NCBI GenBank assembly: GCA_963735445.1
Contig: CAVTLC010000011.1
Span: forward strand, 1-64,000
From: AP-15 sp963735445
Lineage (GTDB): Bacteria > Pseudomonadota > Alphaproteobacteria > ATCC43930 > CGMCC-115725
Direction of reading: 5' to 3'
Length of the DNA: 64,000 nucleotides
Shown: in pieces, positions 18,828 through 28,679 of the stretch
Layout of the letters: every line of letters begins with the position of its first letter
How positions within the stretch are numbered: the first letter of the stretch is position 1
Position numbers and translations under genes: made by a program
The notes under the pieces: model-generated
What the model saw: only the letters and a program-made list of their open reading frames with translations
Told to the model about the DNA's origin: nothing
Database searches by the model: none

Positions 18828-18918
18828 AATCAAAGCAAATTGAAATCGTGCGACTTCAGGACGCTGTACGCAGGATTGCTTTGCCTAAATCTTGTGAGCA
18901 ATGGCATATCGCGCGTCG

Positions 18919-20386
18919 ATGCGGGTCTTGCACGTCAGCGCCGAGCTGTTTCCTTGGGTCAAGTCCGGCGGGCTCGGTGATGTCGCCGCCGCCCTGCCGC
19001 CGGCTCTGGCGGCGCTCGATGTAGACACCCGGCTGCTGCTGCCGGGGTTCTCGGGATTTCTCGACGCGTTTGCCGATATCACCGATGTGGTTCGGCTAAC
19101 TGACGCCGTTCGCGTCCGAGCGGGTGCGGGTGGCGCGGGCGCGGCTGCCCGGTACTGATCGCTACGCCTATCTCGTCGATCATCCGCCGTTTTACGACCG
19201 GCCCGGTAACCCCTACGCGGCGCCGGACGGCAGTGACTGGCCCGATAATCACCGGCGATTTGGGCTGTTCAGCTGGGTCGCATCGGAACTGGCGCGCGGC
19301 GCCGACCACAACTGGCAGCCTGAAATTCTGCACTGTCACGACTGGCATGGCGGGCTGGCGCCGGCTTATCTCGCGGTTTCGCCGATGGCGGGAGCGCCGG
19401 TGACCACGGTGCTGACCATTCACAACCTCGCTTATCGCGGGCTGTTCCCGGCCGGGATATTCCCGGAGCTGGCGTTGCCGCCCGAATTGTTTTCGGTCAA
19501 CGGTGTCGAATTTTATGGACAGGTGTCTTTTCTCAAGGCCGGGCTGTTTTTTGCCGATCAACTGACGACAGTCAGCCCGACCTATGCCCGCGAAATCCAG
19601 ACCGTGGATTTTGGCTGGGGCCTCGACGGGCTGCTGCGCACCCGCGCCGCCGATCTGACCGGGATTTTAAACGGCGTCGACCCGCAGATTTGGGATCCGC
19701 GTCACGATCCAAATCTGCCGCAAGCTTATGGTGTCGAAAACGCGGCGGCGGGGAAAGGTGCCGCTAAAGCCGCGTTGCGCCATCACCTCAACCTTGCCGA
19801 ACAGCCGGAAATGCCGCTCTTTGGGGTCGTAAGCCGTCTGACGCCGCAAAAAGGGCTGGACATCCTGCTTGCGGCATTGCCGGAGATGCTCGCTAGCGGG
19901 AGCCAGCTTGCGTTGTTGGGATCCGGCGATGCCGACCTTGAGCAGGGCTTCGCCGCGGCGGCCCGTGACAATGTCGGTCGAGTGGGGGCTGAGTTCGGTT
20001 ATGACGAGGCGTTAGCCCACCTGATCATCGGTGGCGCCGATGTCGTCCTGATGCCGTCGCGCTTCGAACCGTGTGGACTGACCCAGCTCTACGCGCTGCG
20101 CTACGGAACGTTGCCCTTGGTGCGGCGGGTCGGTGGGCTCGCCGACACGGTCGTCGACGCCTCGGCCGTGACCCTCGCCGACGGAACCGCAACCGGTTTT
20201 GCTTTTGACGACGAAAGTCCCGCGGCGCTGCTCGACACGATCAGTCGGGCAGCAGATCTGGAAGGGCAGCGCGGGCTCTGGCGCCGGATGATCCACCGGG
20301 CGATGACTCGAAATTTCTCCTGGGATGTCGCCGCCCGGCAATATCTCGCGCTTTACGAACGGATGCTGGCGCAGGCGGTGCCGTAG
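18919..20386 (+). CDS. glgA: Glycogen (starch) synthase GlgA, frameshifted as sequenced
   Basis: GlgA extends alpha-1,4-glucan from ADP-glucose. The N-terminus MRVLHVSAELFPWVKSGGLG carries the KSGGL ADP-glucose-binding motif. Around 19095-19110 the frame changes by one inserted base. The rest (RVRVARARLPGTDRY, HCHDWHGGLAPAY, TIHNLAYRG, VSRLTPQKGLD, and the catalytic RFEPCGLTQLYALRYG block) continues to 20386. The repaired protein is about 488 residues, typical for GT5 synthases. I chose the ATG at 18919 over 18901 because it begins exactly at the conserved start. glgB, glgC and glgX are absent from the window, so this gene stands apart from a full glycogen operon. Confidence 0.88.
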
Positions 20387-20394
20387 GAGGGGTT

Positions 20395-20424
20395 TGTTCC
20401 CGGAGCATGTCGGCTCCGGGAACA
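20395..20424. terminator. Hairpin between convergent glgA and phosphoesterase genes
   Basis: A perfect 12-bp inverted repeat (TGTTCCCGGAGC/GCTCCGGGAACA) with a 6-base loop, centred in the 55-base gap between two converging genes. It lacks a T-run on both strands, but the position and stem strength suit a bidirectional 3' end. Confidence 0.6.
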
Positions 20425-20441
20425 TGGAAGCCAAGTCTAGA

Positions 20442-22122
20442 TTAGAAGCGTGGCTGGCCTGTCAATGGATCGAGGATCAGCGGACCGTTGCTGGCCCGAC
20501 GGCTGAAGTCGAACAAGTTGGCCAGCGGACCCGCTAGCTGATCAAACGACCCGCCGCCGATTTCACCCGTGCCCCAATTATCCTCAACGAAACGCAAGAC
20601 CGAGCTCTGGTCGGTCAGCGTGTTGTCGACAAAGTTTTGCTTGGCATAGGGCGAAATCACCAGCAGCGGCAGCCGCGGGCCATAGCCGCAGCGACCCTGG
20701 ATCGGGTTGCCGTTGTCGTCCTTCAGCGGAGTACCATTGCCGCACTTGCCCGGCCCATTCAGCTGATCGCTGTCGGCGGAGTCGCCTTGGATGTTTACAG
20801 CCGACGGGTTGACGATCGGGCTCATCTGATGGTCGTACCAGCCATCGGAATTGTCATAGGCGATCACGATGGCCGTGCTCCGCCAGAACGGCGATTGCAT
20901 GATCGTGTTGATTGTCTTGACTAGGAACTGTTGTTCCAACAGCGGGTCTGAGTACCCGGCATGGCCGTCCTCGGCAGCGATCGCTTTTAGAAAGCTGACC
21001 GCCGGCATATTGCCGACCTTCAGCGCGTCGAAGAAATCGTGGAGGTCGTACTCGTGGTTGGCCGGCCCGTTTTTCCCGATCTCCCAAACCGAGTTCGGCC
21101 GCTTGTGCTGGGGATTGGCCGTTGATGCCCAGTACTGGAAAAAGGCGTGGTGCGGGATGTAATCCTTTGTTGGGCCATTGTTCGCGGCGGTCGCTTTGCT
21201 GGACCGGTTGCAGCCGGTTGTCCCATTGTCATTTGTAATGCTGAGATCAAACCCGCCCATGAAGGCGCCCCAGGTGACGCCCTTATCGTTGAGCAAGTTG
21301 CCGATGTTTTTGCCCCCCATCGTGACCTGGGTGCGGGTTGCCGCCGAGCAGACATCGCCAGTCGGGGTCGGGGTCGCTGACCACAGTGCCTACCCCATTG
21401 TTAATTGCGACAATACCTTTGGTAGAATTTTTCGTAACGGTGGCCGGATAGGTATTGCCGGCTACCAGGTTCATCAGGCCCGGTGTCGACGGCCCAAAGG
21501 TCGTGCCGTAGGAATTATCGCTCATCGCATACTGTTGCGCATAATTCCATAGGGCAGTGACGGTATTCCCGTCGAAATAGCCCATGACCAAGCCTTTGTC
21601 CTTACCCCAGGCATACATTGGAGCGCAAAATGAATTGGACCCTGTACCGACGCTGGCCGGAAACATGTCCATTAAGCCCTGGTCGAAGGCAGCCTGCTCA
21701 TCACCGTAATTGTGGTCTTGGTCGCAGGTGGAGGCTTGCGAGCGGTCGAGGCGAAACGGGTTGATCGCGTTTGACCCATTCGCCGGATTGTTGGCATTGG
21801 GATTGTGCGTCAGCAGCACGCCATCTGGCTGGCCTCCGACGAGCGTGCCGAGCCCGTTGACTGTCGGTGTATCCGCGCTCGCCTTGAACCGCGGCTCACC
21901 CGACGGATTGAGGGCGATGGGGTAGGTCGCGAAGTAGTGATCGAACGACACATTCTCCTGGAAGATCACGACCAGGTGCTGGATCGGGGTCGCGGTCTGG
22001 CCGGGGTTTCCGTTACTGTCGGCATAGGCGTGAAGCGGAATCATCATTGCGGCCATCATGCAAAGACCGGCGGCCCCGAGGGCAAATTCGCCGATGGCCG
22101 TTGAAGTGCGGCGGTGTCGCAT
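20442..22122 (-). CDS. Secreted phosphoesterase (phospholipase C/acid phosphatase family), frameshifted
   Basis: A protein of about 560 residues in the phosphoesterase family that includes non-hemolytic phospholipase C and acid phosphatase AcpA. A signal peptide (about residues 1-35, ending near LHAYA) directs export. The N-terminal half has HLVVIFQENVSFDHYF, where the Glu-Asn pair is the usual metal site, and the C-terminal half has EDGHAGYSD, AYDNSDGWYDHQ and PLLVISPYAKQNFVDN. The first frame runs to about 21365. One extra base in the G runs at 21362-21372 moves the rest to another frame ending at 20442. I chose the ATG at 22122 because AGAGGA lies six bases ahead. The substrate (phospholipid or phosphomonoester) is not resolved. 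Confidence 0.82.
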
Positions 22123-22273
22123 CAACAATCCTCTTAATGGCTGGTTAAGGCGCGCGCATTCGAACCGCCGTCGATTACGCCGTCGTTAAGTATTAATGAC
22201 TGTTTTCTTACACGGTTAGACCAGCCATGTCGGGCGAGGATGCCGCTGCCTCGCCCAAGCGCTCGCCCGCTAG

Positions 22274-23374
22274 TCAGACGTTGAAGCGGAAATGCATTAT
22301 GTCGCCATCGCGAACCACATAGTCAGCGCCTTCGAGGCGCATGCGGCCGGCATCCTTGGCGCCCTGCTCGCCGCCATAGGCGACAAAATCCTCGTATGAG
22401 ATGGTTTCGGCGCGGATAAAGCCTTTTTCGAAATCGCTGTGGATGCGACCCGCGGCCTGCGGCGCCCGAGTGCCCCGCTCGACGGTCCAGGCATGCGCTT
22501 CCTTTGGGCCGACAGTCAAAAAGGTGATCAGGTCGAGCAGCCGATAGCCGGCGCGGATGACGCGATCGAGCCCGGCCTCCTCGAGACCAATCGAAGCGAG
22601 ATATTCGTTCCTTTCGCCGGCGTCGGCGAGTTGCGCCAATTCGGCTTCGATCGCGGCCGAGATCACCACGATTCCGGCGCCGCGCGCCGCGGCATAATCG
22701 GCCAGCCGGCGGCTCTCGGCGTTGCCGGCGGCAGCGCTCGCTTCATCGACATTGGCGATGTAGAGCACCGGCTTGGCGCTGAGCAATTGCAGTGCCGCGA
22801 GGCTTTTTTGCTGCTCGACGCCGGTGACGGCGCTGCGCGCCGGCTCGCCCGCCCGCAACGCCGCGAGCACCGGGTCGATGATGTCGGCCAGCGCTCTCGC
22901 TTCCTTGTCGCCGCCGCGCGCCCGCTTTTGCACCGCGACCGCACGCCGTTCGAGGCTGTCGAGATCGGCCAGCATCAGCTCGGTTTCGACGGTTTCGACA
23001 TCGCGGATCGGGTCGACCGAACCCTCGACATGCACGACATTGCCGTCATCGAAACAGCGCACGACATGGGCGATCGCATCGACCTCGCGGATGTGCCCGA
23101 GAAACTGGTTGCCAAGCCCTTCACCGCGCGCCGCGCCGCGCACCAACCCGGCGATGTCGACAAATTCGAGCTGGGTCGGGATGATTTTTGCTGATTTCGC
23201 GAGCTGCGCACAGACGGCGAGCCGCGCGTCGGGCACCGAGACGCGGCCGATATTGGGCTCGATCGTGCAAAACGGGTAATTCGCCGCCTCGGCCGCGGCG
23301 GTCGCGGTCAACGCGTTGAACAGGGTAGACTTGCCAACATTGGGCAGTCCGATGATGCCGCAGCTAAAGCCCAT
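22274..23374 (-). CDS. ychF: Ribosome-associated ATPase YchF
   Basis: A 366-residue Obg-family protein, the standard length. G1 GLPNVGKSTLFNAL opens the protein. FVDIAGLVRGAARGEGLGNQ follows, and G4 is the YchF-type NVDE in LYIANVDEAS, which selects ATP over GTP. A coiled-coil insertion (about 130-200) and a C-terminal TGS domain (LITFLTVGPKEAHAWTV, then FVAYGGEQGAKDAG) complete it. YchF binds the ribosome and affects stress responses. It follows pth by 4 bases, a pairing common across proteobacteria, and is the last gene of the long minus-strand run. Confidence 0.96.
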   Translation of the reverse strand: MGFSCGIIGLPNVGKSTLFNALTATAAAEAANYPFCTIEPNIGRVSVPDARLAVCAQLAKSAKIIPTQLEFVDIAGLVRGAARGEGLGNQFLGHIREVDAIAHVVRCFDDGNVVHVEGSVDPIRDVETVETELMLADLDSLERRAVAVQKRARGGDKEARALADIIDPVLAALRAGEPARSAVTGVEQQKSLAALQLLSAKPVLYIANVDEASAAAGNAESRRLADYAAARGAGIVVISAAIEAELAQLADAGERNEYLASIGLEEAGLDRVIRAGYRLLDLITFLTVGPKEAHAWTVERGTRAPQAAGRIHSDFEKGFIRAETISYEDFVAYGGEQGAKDAGRMRLEGADYVVRDGDIMHFRFNV

Positions 23375-23378
23375 AGCC

Positions 23379-23987
23379 TTATGTCGAAAGTGGTGCCGGC
23401 GCCGGCTTTATCTCGGGCGGCGTCAGTCGGCGTGCAACCTCGCTCATAAAGGCGTCGGGTGCCCCGGAAACCAGCAATCCGATGGTCTCGGCGATTGCCG
23501 CTACCAGCGGTTCGACCCAATCGGTCATCTCTTCGACGCCGAAGTTTTGTAGCACATAGGGCTGCACCAACTCCTTGACCCCGGGATGGCCAACCCCGAT
23601 CCGCACCCGCCAATAATCGGGTCCGATCAGCGGGTCGATCGAACGCAAACCATTGTGCCCGGCATTGCCGCCGCCACGCTTGACCCGAAGTTTGCCCGGA
23701 CGCAGGTCGATCTCGTCATGGATGACGGCGATGTCCTCGGGCGCGATCTTGTAAAAGCGCGCGACCTCGGCAACCGACTCACCGGACGCATTCATAAAAG
23801 TTTGCGGCTTGAGCAGCAGTCGGCGTTCGCCCGCAATCGGAGCCTCGGCAAGCTCGCCCTTGAAGCGGCTGCGGAACGCAGGAAAGCCGTGCCGCCGGGC
23901 GATCATATCGATCGCCATAAAGCCGATATTGTGCCGGTTCCGGGCATAGCGCGAACCGGGATTTCCCAGGCCGACGACGAGGCGCAT
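23379..23987 (-). CDS. pth: Peptidyl-tRNA hydrolase
   Basis: A 202-residue hydrolase that frees tRNA from peptidyl-tRNAs dropped by the ribosome. The family start VGLGNPGSRYARNRHNIGFM contains the catalytic His (near residue 20), with the Asn next to it. The KPQTFMNASG, HDEIDLRPG and RGGGNAGHNGLRSI blocks are all present. The C-terminal tail is a little longer than in Escherichia coli. It lies between rplY and ychF, the usual translation-quality neighbourhood. Confidence 0.96.
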   Translation of the reverse strand: MRLVVGLGNPGSRYARNRHNIGFMAIDMIARRHGFPAFRSRFKGELAEAPIAGERRLLLKPQTFMNASGESVAEVARFYKIAPEDIAVIHDEIDLRPGKLRVKRGGGNAGHNGLRSIDPLIGPDYWRVRIGVGHPGVKELVQPYVLQNFGVEEMTDWVEPLVAAIAETIGLLVSGAPDAFMSEVARRLTPPEIKPAPAPLST

Positions 23988-24029
23988 TGAGGACCAGACG
24001 TTGATTTGCCGCAGGCCGGTCGAGGCGGA

Positions 24030-24659
24030 TCAGGGTGCCGCCTGCTCTCCCGAAGGCGGTGTCGCGGCGGTTGTCGCCGCTTCCTCGCGCACCGCGGAGG
24101 AGGCCGCGATGCTGGCAATCGTAAAGTCGCGCCCGGTGATCGTCGGCCTGCATCCCTCCGGTATCGCGACAGCGCTAATATGAACGCTGTCGCCAATGTC
24201 GAGCCCGGCGAGGCTGACCGTCAGATGATCGGGGATGCCTTCGACCGGGCAGTTCAGCTCGATGCCATGGCGAACGATGTTGAGGATGCCGCCGCGACGC
24301 AGCCCGATCGATTGCTCGTGATTGACGAACTCAGTGGGAACCGTGACCGTGACCCGTGTCGTGGCGGCGACACGCATAAAGTCGACGTGCAGCGGCTTGT
24401 CGGTTACCGGATGATATTGCACCTCGCGCGGGAGCGCGCGCTGCACCCCGCCGTCGACCGAGAGATCAACCAATGTCGCAAAAAACCCGCGGCGGGCGAG
24501 CGCGCGCGACAATTCGCGCGGTTCGAGGCTGATCGGCATCGGCTCCCGGTCGCCGCCATAGACGATGCCGGGGATGCGCCCCCCACGTCGCGTCGCGCGG
24601 GCGGCGCCCTTGCCGGCTTGGGCGCGCACCTCGGCGCTTAGGCTAATGATCTCGGGCAT
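24030..24659 (-). CDS. rplY: 50S ribosomal protein L25 (Ctc family)
   Basis: A 209-residue Ctc-type L25, the long form with a C-terminal TL5-like domain, which binds 5S rRNA. The start MPEIISLSAEVRAQAGKGAA is preceded by AAGGAG about nine bases upstream, which decides the start at 24659. The IPGIVYGGDREPMPISL block and the RVTVTVPTEFVNHE second-domain start are typical. The tail (from about residue 185) is Ala/Thr/Glu-rich and disordered. Upstream prs and downstream pth are the common partners. Confidence 0.95.
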   Translation of the reverse strand: MPEIISLSAEVRAQAGKGAARATRRGGRIPGIVYGGDREPMPISLEPRELSRALARRGFFATLVDLSVDGGVQRALPREVQYHPVTDKPLHVDFMRVAATTRVTVTVPTEFVNHEQSIGLRRGGILNIVRHGIELNCPVEGIPDHLTVSLAGLDIGDSVHISAVAIPEGCRPTITGRDFTIASIAASSAVREEAATTAATPPSGEQAAP

Positions 24660-24750
24660 CGACGTTTGCTCCTTGCAAAGGGGTAATTTATTTGCAGCCG
24701 GAAGGACGAACGGCCCCGCTAGCGGGGCGACGGCCTCTGTATTCGACAGC

Positions 24751-25683
24751 CTAATCAAATAGGCTCGAGACCGACCGCTCCTCGCTGATGCGGCGGATTG
24801 CCTCGGCCATCAACGGCGCGATCGACACCTGCCGGATATTGCCCGCCTCGCGCATCGCTTTGGTCGCCATGATGCTGTCGGTCATGACCAGCGATTCGAT
24901 CGGCGAGTTAATCGCCCGCGCCACCGCCCCGCCCGACAACACGCCGTGCGTCACATAAGCGAACACCGCTGACGCGCCAGCTTCGGTCAAGGCCTCGGCG
25001 GCGTTGCACAACGTGCCGGCGCTGTCGACGATGTCGTCGACGAGAATACAGCGGCGCTCGGCGACATCGCCGATGATGTTGACAACCTCGGAGACGCCGG
25101 CGCGCTCGCGCCGCTTGTCGATGATCGCGAGATCGGCGTCGACGCGGCGCGCGACATCGCGAGCGCGCACGACACCGCCGACATCGGGCGAAACGATAAT
25201 CAGATCATGGCGGGCATGATGGTCGAGAATGTCCTTCACCAGCACCGGAGCGGCGTAGAGATTGTCGGTCGGGATGTCGAAGAAGCCCTGGATTTGTCCG
25301 GCGTGGAGATCAAGCGTTAAGACCCGGTCGGCGCCGGCCGCGGTGATCATGTTGGCGACGAGCTTGGCCGAGATCGGGGTGCGAGGCCCGGACTTTCGGT
25401 CCTGCCGAGCATAGCCGTAATAGGGGACGACCGCGGTAATGCGACGCGCCGAACTGCGCCGCAACGCGTCGAGCGAGACGAGCAGCTCCATCAGATGGTC
25501 GTTGGCCGGATACGAGGTCGACTGGATCACGAAAACGTCTTCACCGCGCACGTTTTCGAGAATTTCGACAAACACCTCCATATCGGAAAAGCGCCGCACG
25601 CTCGCCTTCATCAGCGGCAGATCGAGGTAATCCGCAATCGCTTCAGCCAGCGGCCGATTGCTGTTACAGGCGAGAATCTTCAT
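24751..25683 (-). CDS. prs: Ribose-phosphate pyrophosphokinase
   Basis: A 310-residue PRPP synthetase that makes 5-phosphoribosyl diphosphate from ribose-5-phosphate and ATP, feeding nucleotide, histidine and NAD synthesis. SDMEVFVEILENVRGEDVF is the N-terminal block. VPYYGYARQDRKSGPRTPI holds the catalytic and ATP loop residues. The PRPP-binding loop reads VDDIVDSAGTL. I chose the ATG at 25683 (MKILACNSNRPL) rather than one 18 bases upstream because it fits the family start. The gene is separated from the upstream lipoprotein gene by 110 bases, so it may have its own promoter. Confidence 0.95.
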   Translation of the reverse strand: MKILACNSNRPLAEAIADYLDLPLMKASVRRFSDMEVFVEILENVRGEDVFVIQSTSYPANDHLMELLVSLDALRRSSARRITAVVPYYGYARQDRKSGPRTPISAKLVANMITAAGADRVLTLDLHAGQIQGFFDIPTDNLYAAPVLVKDILDHHARHDLIIVSPDVGGVVRARDVARRVDADLAIIDKRRERAGVSEVVNIIGDVAERRCILVDDIVDSAGTLCNAAEALTEAGASAVFAYVTHGVLSGGAVARAINSPIESLVMTDSIMATKAMREAGNIRQVSIAPLMAEAIRRISEERSVSSLFD

Positions 25684-25793
25684 GATATGCCATATGCCCA
25701 CGCCGACAGGTCCGGCCCCCGCCGTTTCGTGCCAAGATAATGTAACAATCCGCTATCGCCGTGACAACCTTGCGGCTAGCTGTGGCGCGGTGG

Positions 25794-26699
25794 CTAGCGG
25801 CTCGCCGAACCCGTTCCGCCCATTTGCGGGGCGCCGCGAGCGATCAGCTGCATAATGCCGTCCTGCGCTGCCAGCGCGACGGTGTAGGCGACATCACCCC
25901 ACGCGCCGTTGAGCAGCCCGGCGGGAACGTCGTTTTCCTGTGCCACAGTGCCGATCTCGCCGCCGTTCTTGCGGCGGACACGCCAGACGATTTTGACATG
26001 TTGCGCGCCCGCCGTCGGTTTGCCGACGGTGACGGCGGCATCGAGCAGCAGATCGGCTTTTCCCTGAGGATCGGAGACGATCGCCAGATCCTGCTTTTTC
26101 AGCAGCGTCGTGATCGCGCTCGCCAGCGACGTATCGCCATCGCCCGGAGCACCCTCCACACCGCCGATCGATAAACGGGTCTCACCCGAGTCCTTAGCCT
26201 GAGCGGCAGCTTCAACCGGCGCCTTATCCTGAAGCATGGCGGCGATTTGCTCGGCGCTTGCCTCGGCAAGACGACCTACCGCCTCATTCTTGCCCGCTTG
26301 CCAGTCGCCGGCACTGGCTTCAATCCGCTCGGCCCGGGTGCCGAGCGACTTCCCGGACGGATCGCGCAGATTCCACAGCACGACAATCGCGGCCTTGTCA
26401 CCCGCCGGCGGCATCGCCTGCAAGCGGCCGTCGAGCTGATAACTGGCGATGCTCATCGTCCGGTCGCTGGCGGGGATCTCGCGCTTTTGCAGTGCTTCTG
26501 CGATCGCTGGCGCCAGCTTTTCGGCGGTGGCGCGCGGTCCTCCTTGAAGCGGGGCGACTGCCACGGTGGCGGCGTCGCGCACATTCAGCATCGGCGATCC
26601 CGGTTTTGGGACATCGTTGGCGAAGGGATGCGGCAACGGCTGGCATGCCGCGACCAGCAGCAGCGCCGCTGCGACAGACCGCCGGCCCGCCAGCGACAC
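25794..26699 (-). CDS. Hypothetical lipoprotein
   Basis: A 301-residue exported protein of unknown function. The start region is a signal sequence ending in LLLVAAC, a lipobox, so the mature protein is probably anchored by a lipidated Cys near residue 20. The remainder alternates Ala-rich stretches with VAVAPLQGG and IVVLWNLRDPSGKSLG, possibly a repeated alpha/beta fold (about 30-140 and 170-290). I chose the GTG at 26699, which follows the stop of a tiny upstream ORF by one base. A longer reading frame to 26735 would put non-signal residues ahead of the lipobox. The gene sits between pgeF and prs. No family was recognised. Confidence 0.65.
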   Translation of the reverse strand: MSLAGRRSVAAALLLVAACQPLPHPFANDVPKPGSPMLNVRDAATVAVAPLQGGPRATAEKLAPAIAEALQKREIPASDRTMSIASYQLDGRLQAMPPAGDKAAIVVLWNLRDPSGKSLGTRAERIEASAGDWQAGKNEAVGRLAEASAEQIAAMLQDKAPVEAAAQAKDSGETRLSIGGVEGAPGDGDTSLASAITTLLKKQDLAIVSDPQGKADLLLDAAVTVGKPTAGAQHVKIVWRVRRKNGGEIGTVAQENDVPAGLLNGAWGDVAYTVALAAQDGIMQLIARGAPQMGGTGSASR

Positions 26700-26700
26700 G

Positions 26701-26775
26701 TCATTGTACCATGAGAATGCAGGTAGCGAGCGCACCCAACAGGCAAAAGGCGAGGAATAGGATCAGGTAGGGCAT
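26701..26775 (-). CDS. Possible 24-residue membrane peptide
   Basis: An ATG-initiated 24-codon frame encoding an almost wholly hydrophobic helix (MPYLILFLAFCLLGALATCI followed by four residues). It lies in the gap between pgeF and the lipoprotein gene, and its TGA ends one base before the lipoprotein's likely GTG. It may be a small membrane protein or a leader that couples translation of the next gene. No homology can be judged at this length. Confidence 0.35.
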   Translation of the reverse strand: MPYLILFLAFCLLGALATCILMVQ

Positions 26776-26811
26776 CGCGGATCGGGGATGATCGCGAGCG
26801 GCGCCACAACT

Positions 26812-27579
26812 CTAATCGTCGATGGCAATCGCGGAAAGGCCGAGACCAAAGACCGGCTCGCCTTGGAGACGAGCACGTCGATAGCTGAAAAACAACTCCG
26901 GCTCGGCTGCTGTATCGTGATGCGAGCGCTCGACCAACGGCACGCCAAACCGATGCAGCCGATGCTCGACATAGGCTGCAAGGTTAAACATGAAATGCCC
27001 GGCTTTTGATGCGGGTGCGAAAAATGCCTCAACCGCGGGGTCATCAGCGACGAGCGGCGGCGGAAATTCGGGACCGACCTCGTAGGACGTAGGTCCAATG
27101 CACGGCCCAATCCCGATATAAATGCGGCTGCGTTCGGCGCCGAGGCGCTCCATTGCTTCGACGGTGGCTTCGGCGACGCCCCGGAAAGCGCCGCGCCACC
27201 CGGCGTGTGCAGCGCCTATGACGCGCGCGACCGGATCAAACAGCAGCAACGGCGCGCAATCGGCCGCCAGCACACCGAGCGCCATGCCCGGGACCCGCGT
27301 AACCATGCCGTCCGCCGCTGGCGCTTCCCCACGCCGCCAAGGCTTTTCGACGCTCACCACCCGGGCGCTGTGGACTTGGCGGCAGGTCACCAGTCGATCG
27401 GCCGGCAGCCCCAGCATCTGCATCGCGATAGCCCGGTTTTGCTCGATGCGGTCGGCATCGTCGCCGGAGCCAAAACCGCAATTCAGCGACGCATAGTGCC
27501 CATCGCTGACCCCGCCTTGCCGGGTGAAGAAGGCGTGGCGGAAGCCACCGACGCCATCAAATCCGGCCAGCCGGATCAT
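26812..27579 (-). CDS. pgeF: PgeF/YfiH family polyphenol oxidase (purine nucleoside phosphorylase type)
   Basis: A 255-residue protein of the PgeF/YfiH/LACC1 family. Members have been shown to act as purine nucleoside phosphorylase or adenosine deaminase, and YfiH edits peptidoglycan precursors. The zinc/copper-site residues are present: CRQVHSARVV (His), VLAADCAPLLLFDP (Cys) and GAAHAGWRGAFRGV (His). Length is standard. Its ATG overlaps the stop of the MidA-like gene by four bases (ATGA). The lgt-midA-pgeF order recurs in alphaproteobacteria. Confidence 0.9.
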   Translation of the reverse strand: MIRLAGFDGVGGFRHAFFTRQGGVSDGHYASLNCGFGSGDDADRIEQNRAIAMQMLGLPADRLVTCRQVHSARVVSVEKPWRRGEAPAADGMVTRVPGMALGVLAADCAPLLLFDPVARVIGAAHAGWRGAFRGVAEATVEAMERLGAERSRIYIGIGPCIGPTSYEVGPEFPPPLVADDPAVEAFFAPASKAGHFMFNLAAYVEHRLHRFGVPLVERSHHDTAAEPELFFSYRRARLQGEPVFGLGLSAIAIDD

Positions 27580-28679
27580 CCGATCGGCTCCCGATCATCG
27601 AACCCCGGCGCCGGCAGCCCTTTCGAGGCGAATGCCAGAACCTTGAACAGATCGCCCATTTGCTCCGGTTCGAGCAAACGGTTGAGACCGCTTTGGAGCC
27701 GAGCCTGCTGCTCGGGTGAGGCCCGGGCGCATAACGCCGCCAGGCGTGCCTCCGCGCCCAACGCTCGCAGAAAGCGGCCTTGCGGGACCGGCCCGTATAT
27801 ATCTATTCCGGTGACGCTGGCGGCCTCGGCGAACGCGGCAAAGTCGACATCGGCGCTGAGATCGGCGCCGCCCGGCGCTGCCAGCGGATCGGCTGGGCTG
27901 TGACCCGAGACGGCACGCAAGCTCCCTCCGATGTCGCTCGCCGCGCGGCCGTAATCGATGAACAATGCGGCCCCCGGGTTGCGCCCCAGCCGCGCGCCGA
28001 GGGTTGTCGCCAAGTTCAGGGCAGCTGGACAAATCTCGAACACCGCACCCGGCGGGGCGGATTGGCGCAAAACAGGCGGTACAAGGAGCGACATCGCTGG
28101 ATTTTCCGGACCGTCGGCAAAGACGAGCCGATCTTCCGAGTCGAGAGTCACCATCCGCTCGGCCCATTCGTGCGGCCCGCGCACCAGCTGACGGATCGGC
28201 AGCGCATCGAGGAACTCGTTGGCGACAACCAGCAGCGGCCCTTCCGGCAATTCCTCCAATCGGGTCAGCCAGACTGCATCGGTCATCCCAAGACGGCGCT
28301 GTTGCTCGGCGCGCAGGATCGGGCTGACCTCGACGAGATGGAGGCGGAGCGCACGGCGAAATTCCGGGAGTGCGTCGGCGGCGCGCAACAGATCGGCAGC
28401 GAGGACACCACTGCCGGGCCCGAGCTCGGCGAGGATCACCGGATCGGGGCGCCCCATCGCCTGCCATGTCAGCGCGCACCAGACCCCGATCAGCTCGCCA
28501 AAAATCTGACTGATCTCGGGCGCGGTGATGAAATCGCCACCGGCGCCAATCGGCCGCCGGGTCGCGTAATAGCCGTCCTCGGGATCGTAGAGCGCCATTG
28601 CCATATAGGCCGCGACCGATAGCGGCCCCTCGGCGCGGATGCGGCGCGCGATCTTTTCCTTAAGCCTGTCCTGTGTCAC
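27576..28679 (-). CDS. MidA/NDUFAF7-like class I SAM-dependent methyltransferase
   Basis: A 367-residue member of the DUF185/COG1565 family, whose mitochondrial homologue NDUFAF7 methylates an Arg of complex I subunit NDUFS2. YMAMALYDPEDGYYATRRPI and GDFITAPEISQIFGE form the family N-terminus. ILAELGPGSGVLAADLLRA is the SAM-binding loop, followed by EVSPILRAEQQRRL and VVANEFLDALP. The start is a GTG at 28679 overlapping the lgt stop (GTGA), and its own stop overlaps pgeF. A longer reading frame to 29495 runs through lgt out of frame and is not real. The bacterial target may be complex I; that is inference. Confidence 0.9.
   Translation of the reverse strand: MTQDRLKEKIARRIRAEGPLSVAAYMAMALYDPEDGYYATRRPIGAGGDFITAPEISQIFGELIGVWCALTWQAMGRPDPVILAELGPGSGVLAADLLRAADALPEFRRALRLHLVEVSPILRAEQQRRLGMTDAVWLTRLEELPEGPLLVVANEFLDALPIRQLVRGPHEWAERMVTLDSEDRLVFADGPENPAMSLLVPPVLRQSAPPGAVFEICPAALNLATTLGARLGRNPGAALFIDYGRAASDIGGSLRAVSGHSPADPLAAPGGADLSADVDFAAFAEAASVTGIDIYGPVPQGRFLRALGAEARLAALCARASPEQQARLQSGLNRLLEPEQMGDLFKVLAFASKGLPAPGFDDREPIG

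Noticed and set aside
18828..18918. Separate gene between the histidine kinase and glgA
   Set aside because: Only 90 bases with no start-stop frame of note; treated as the glgA leader.
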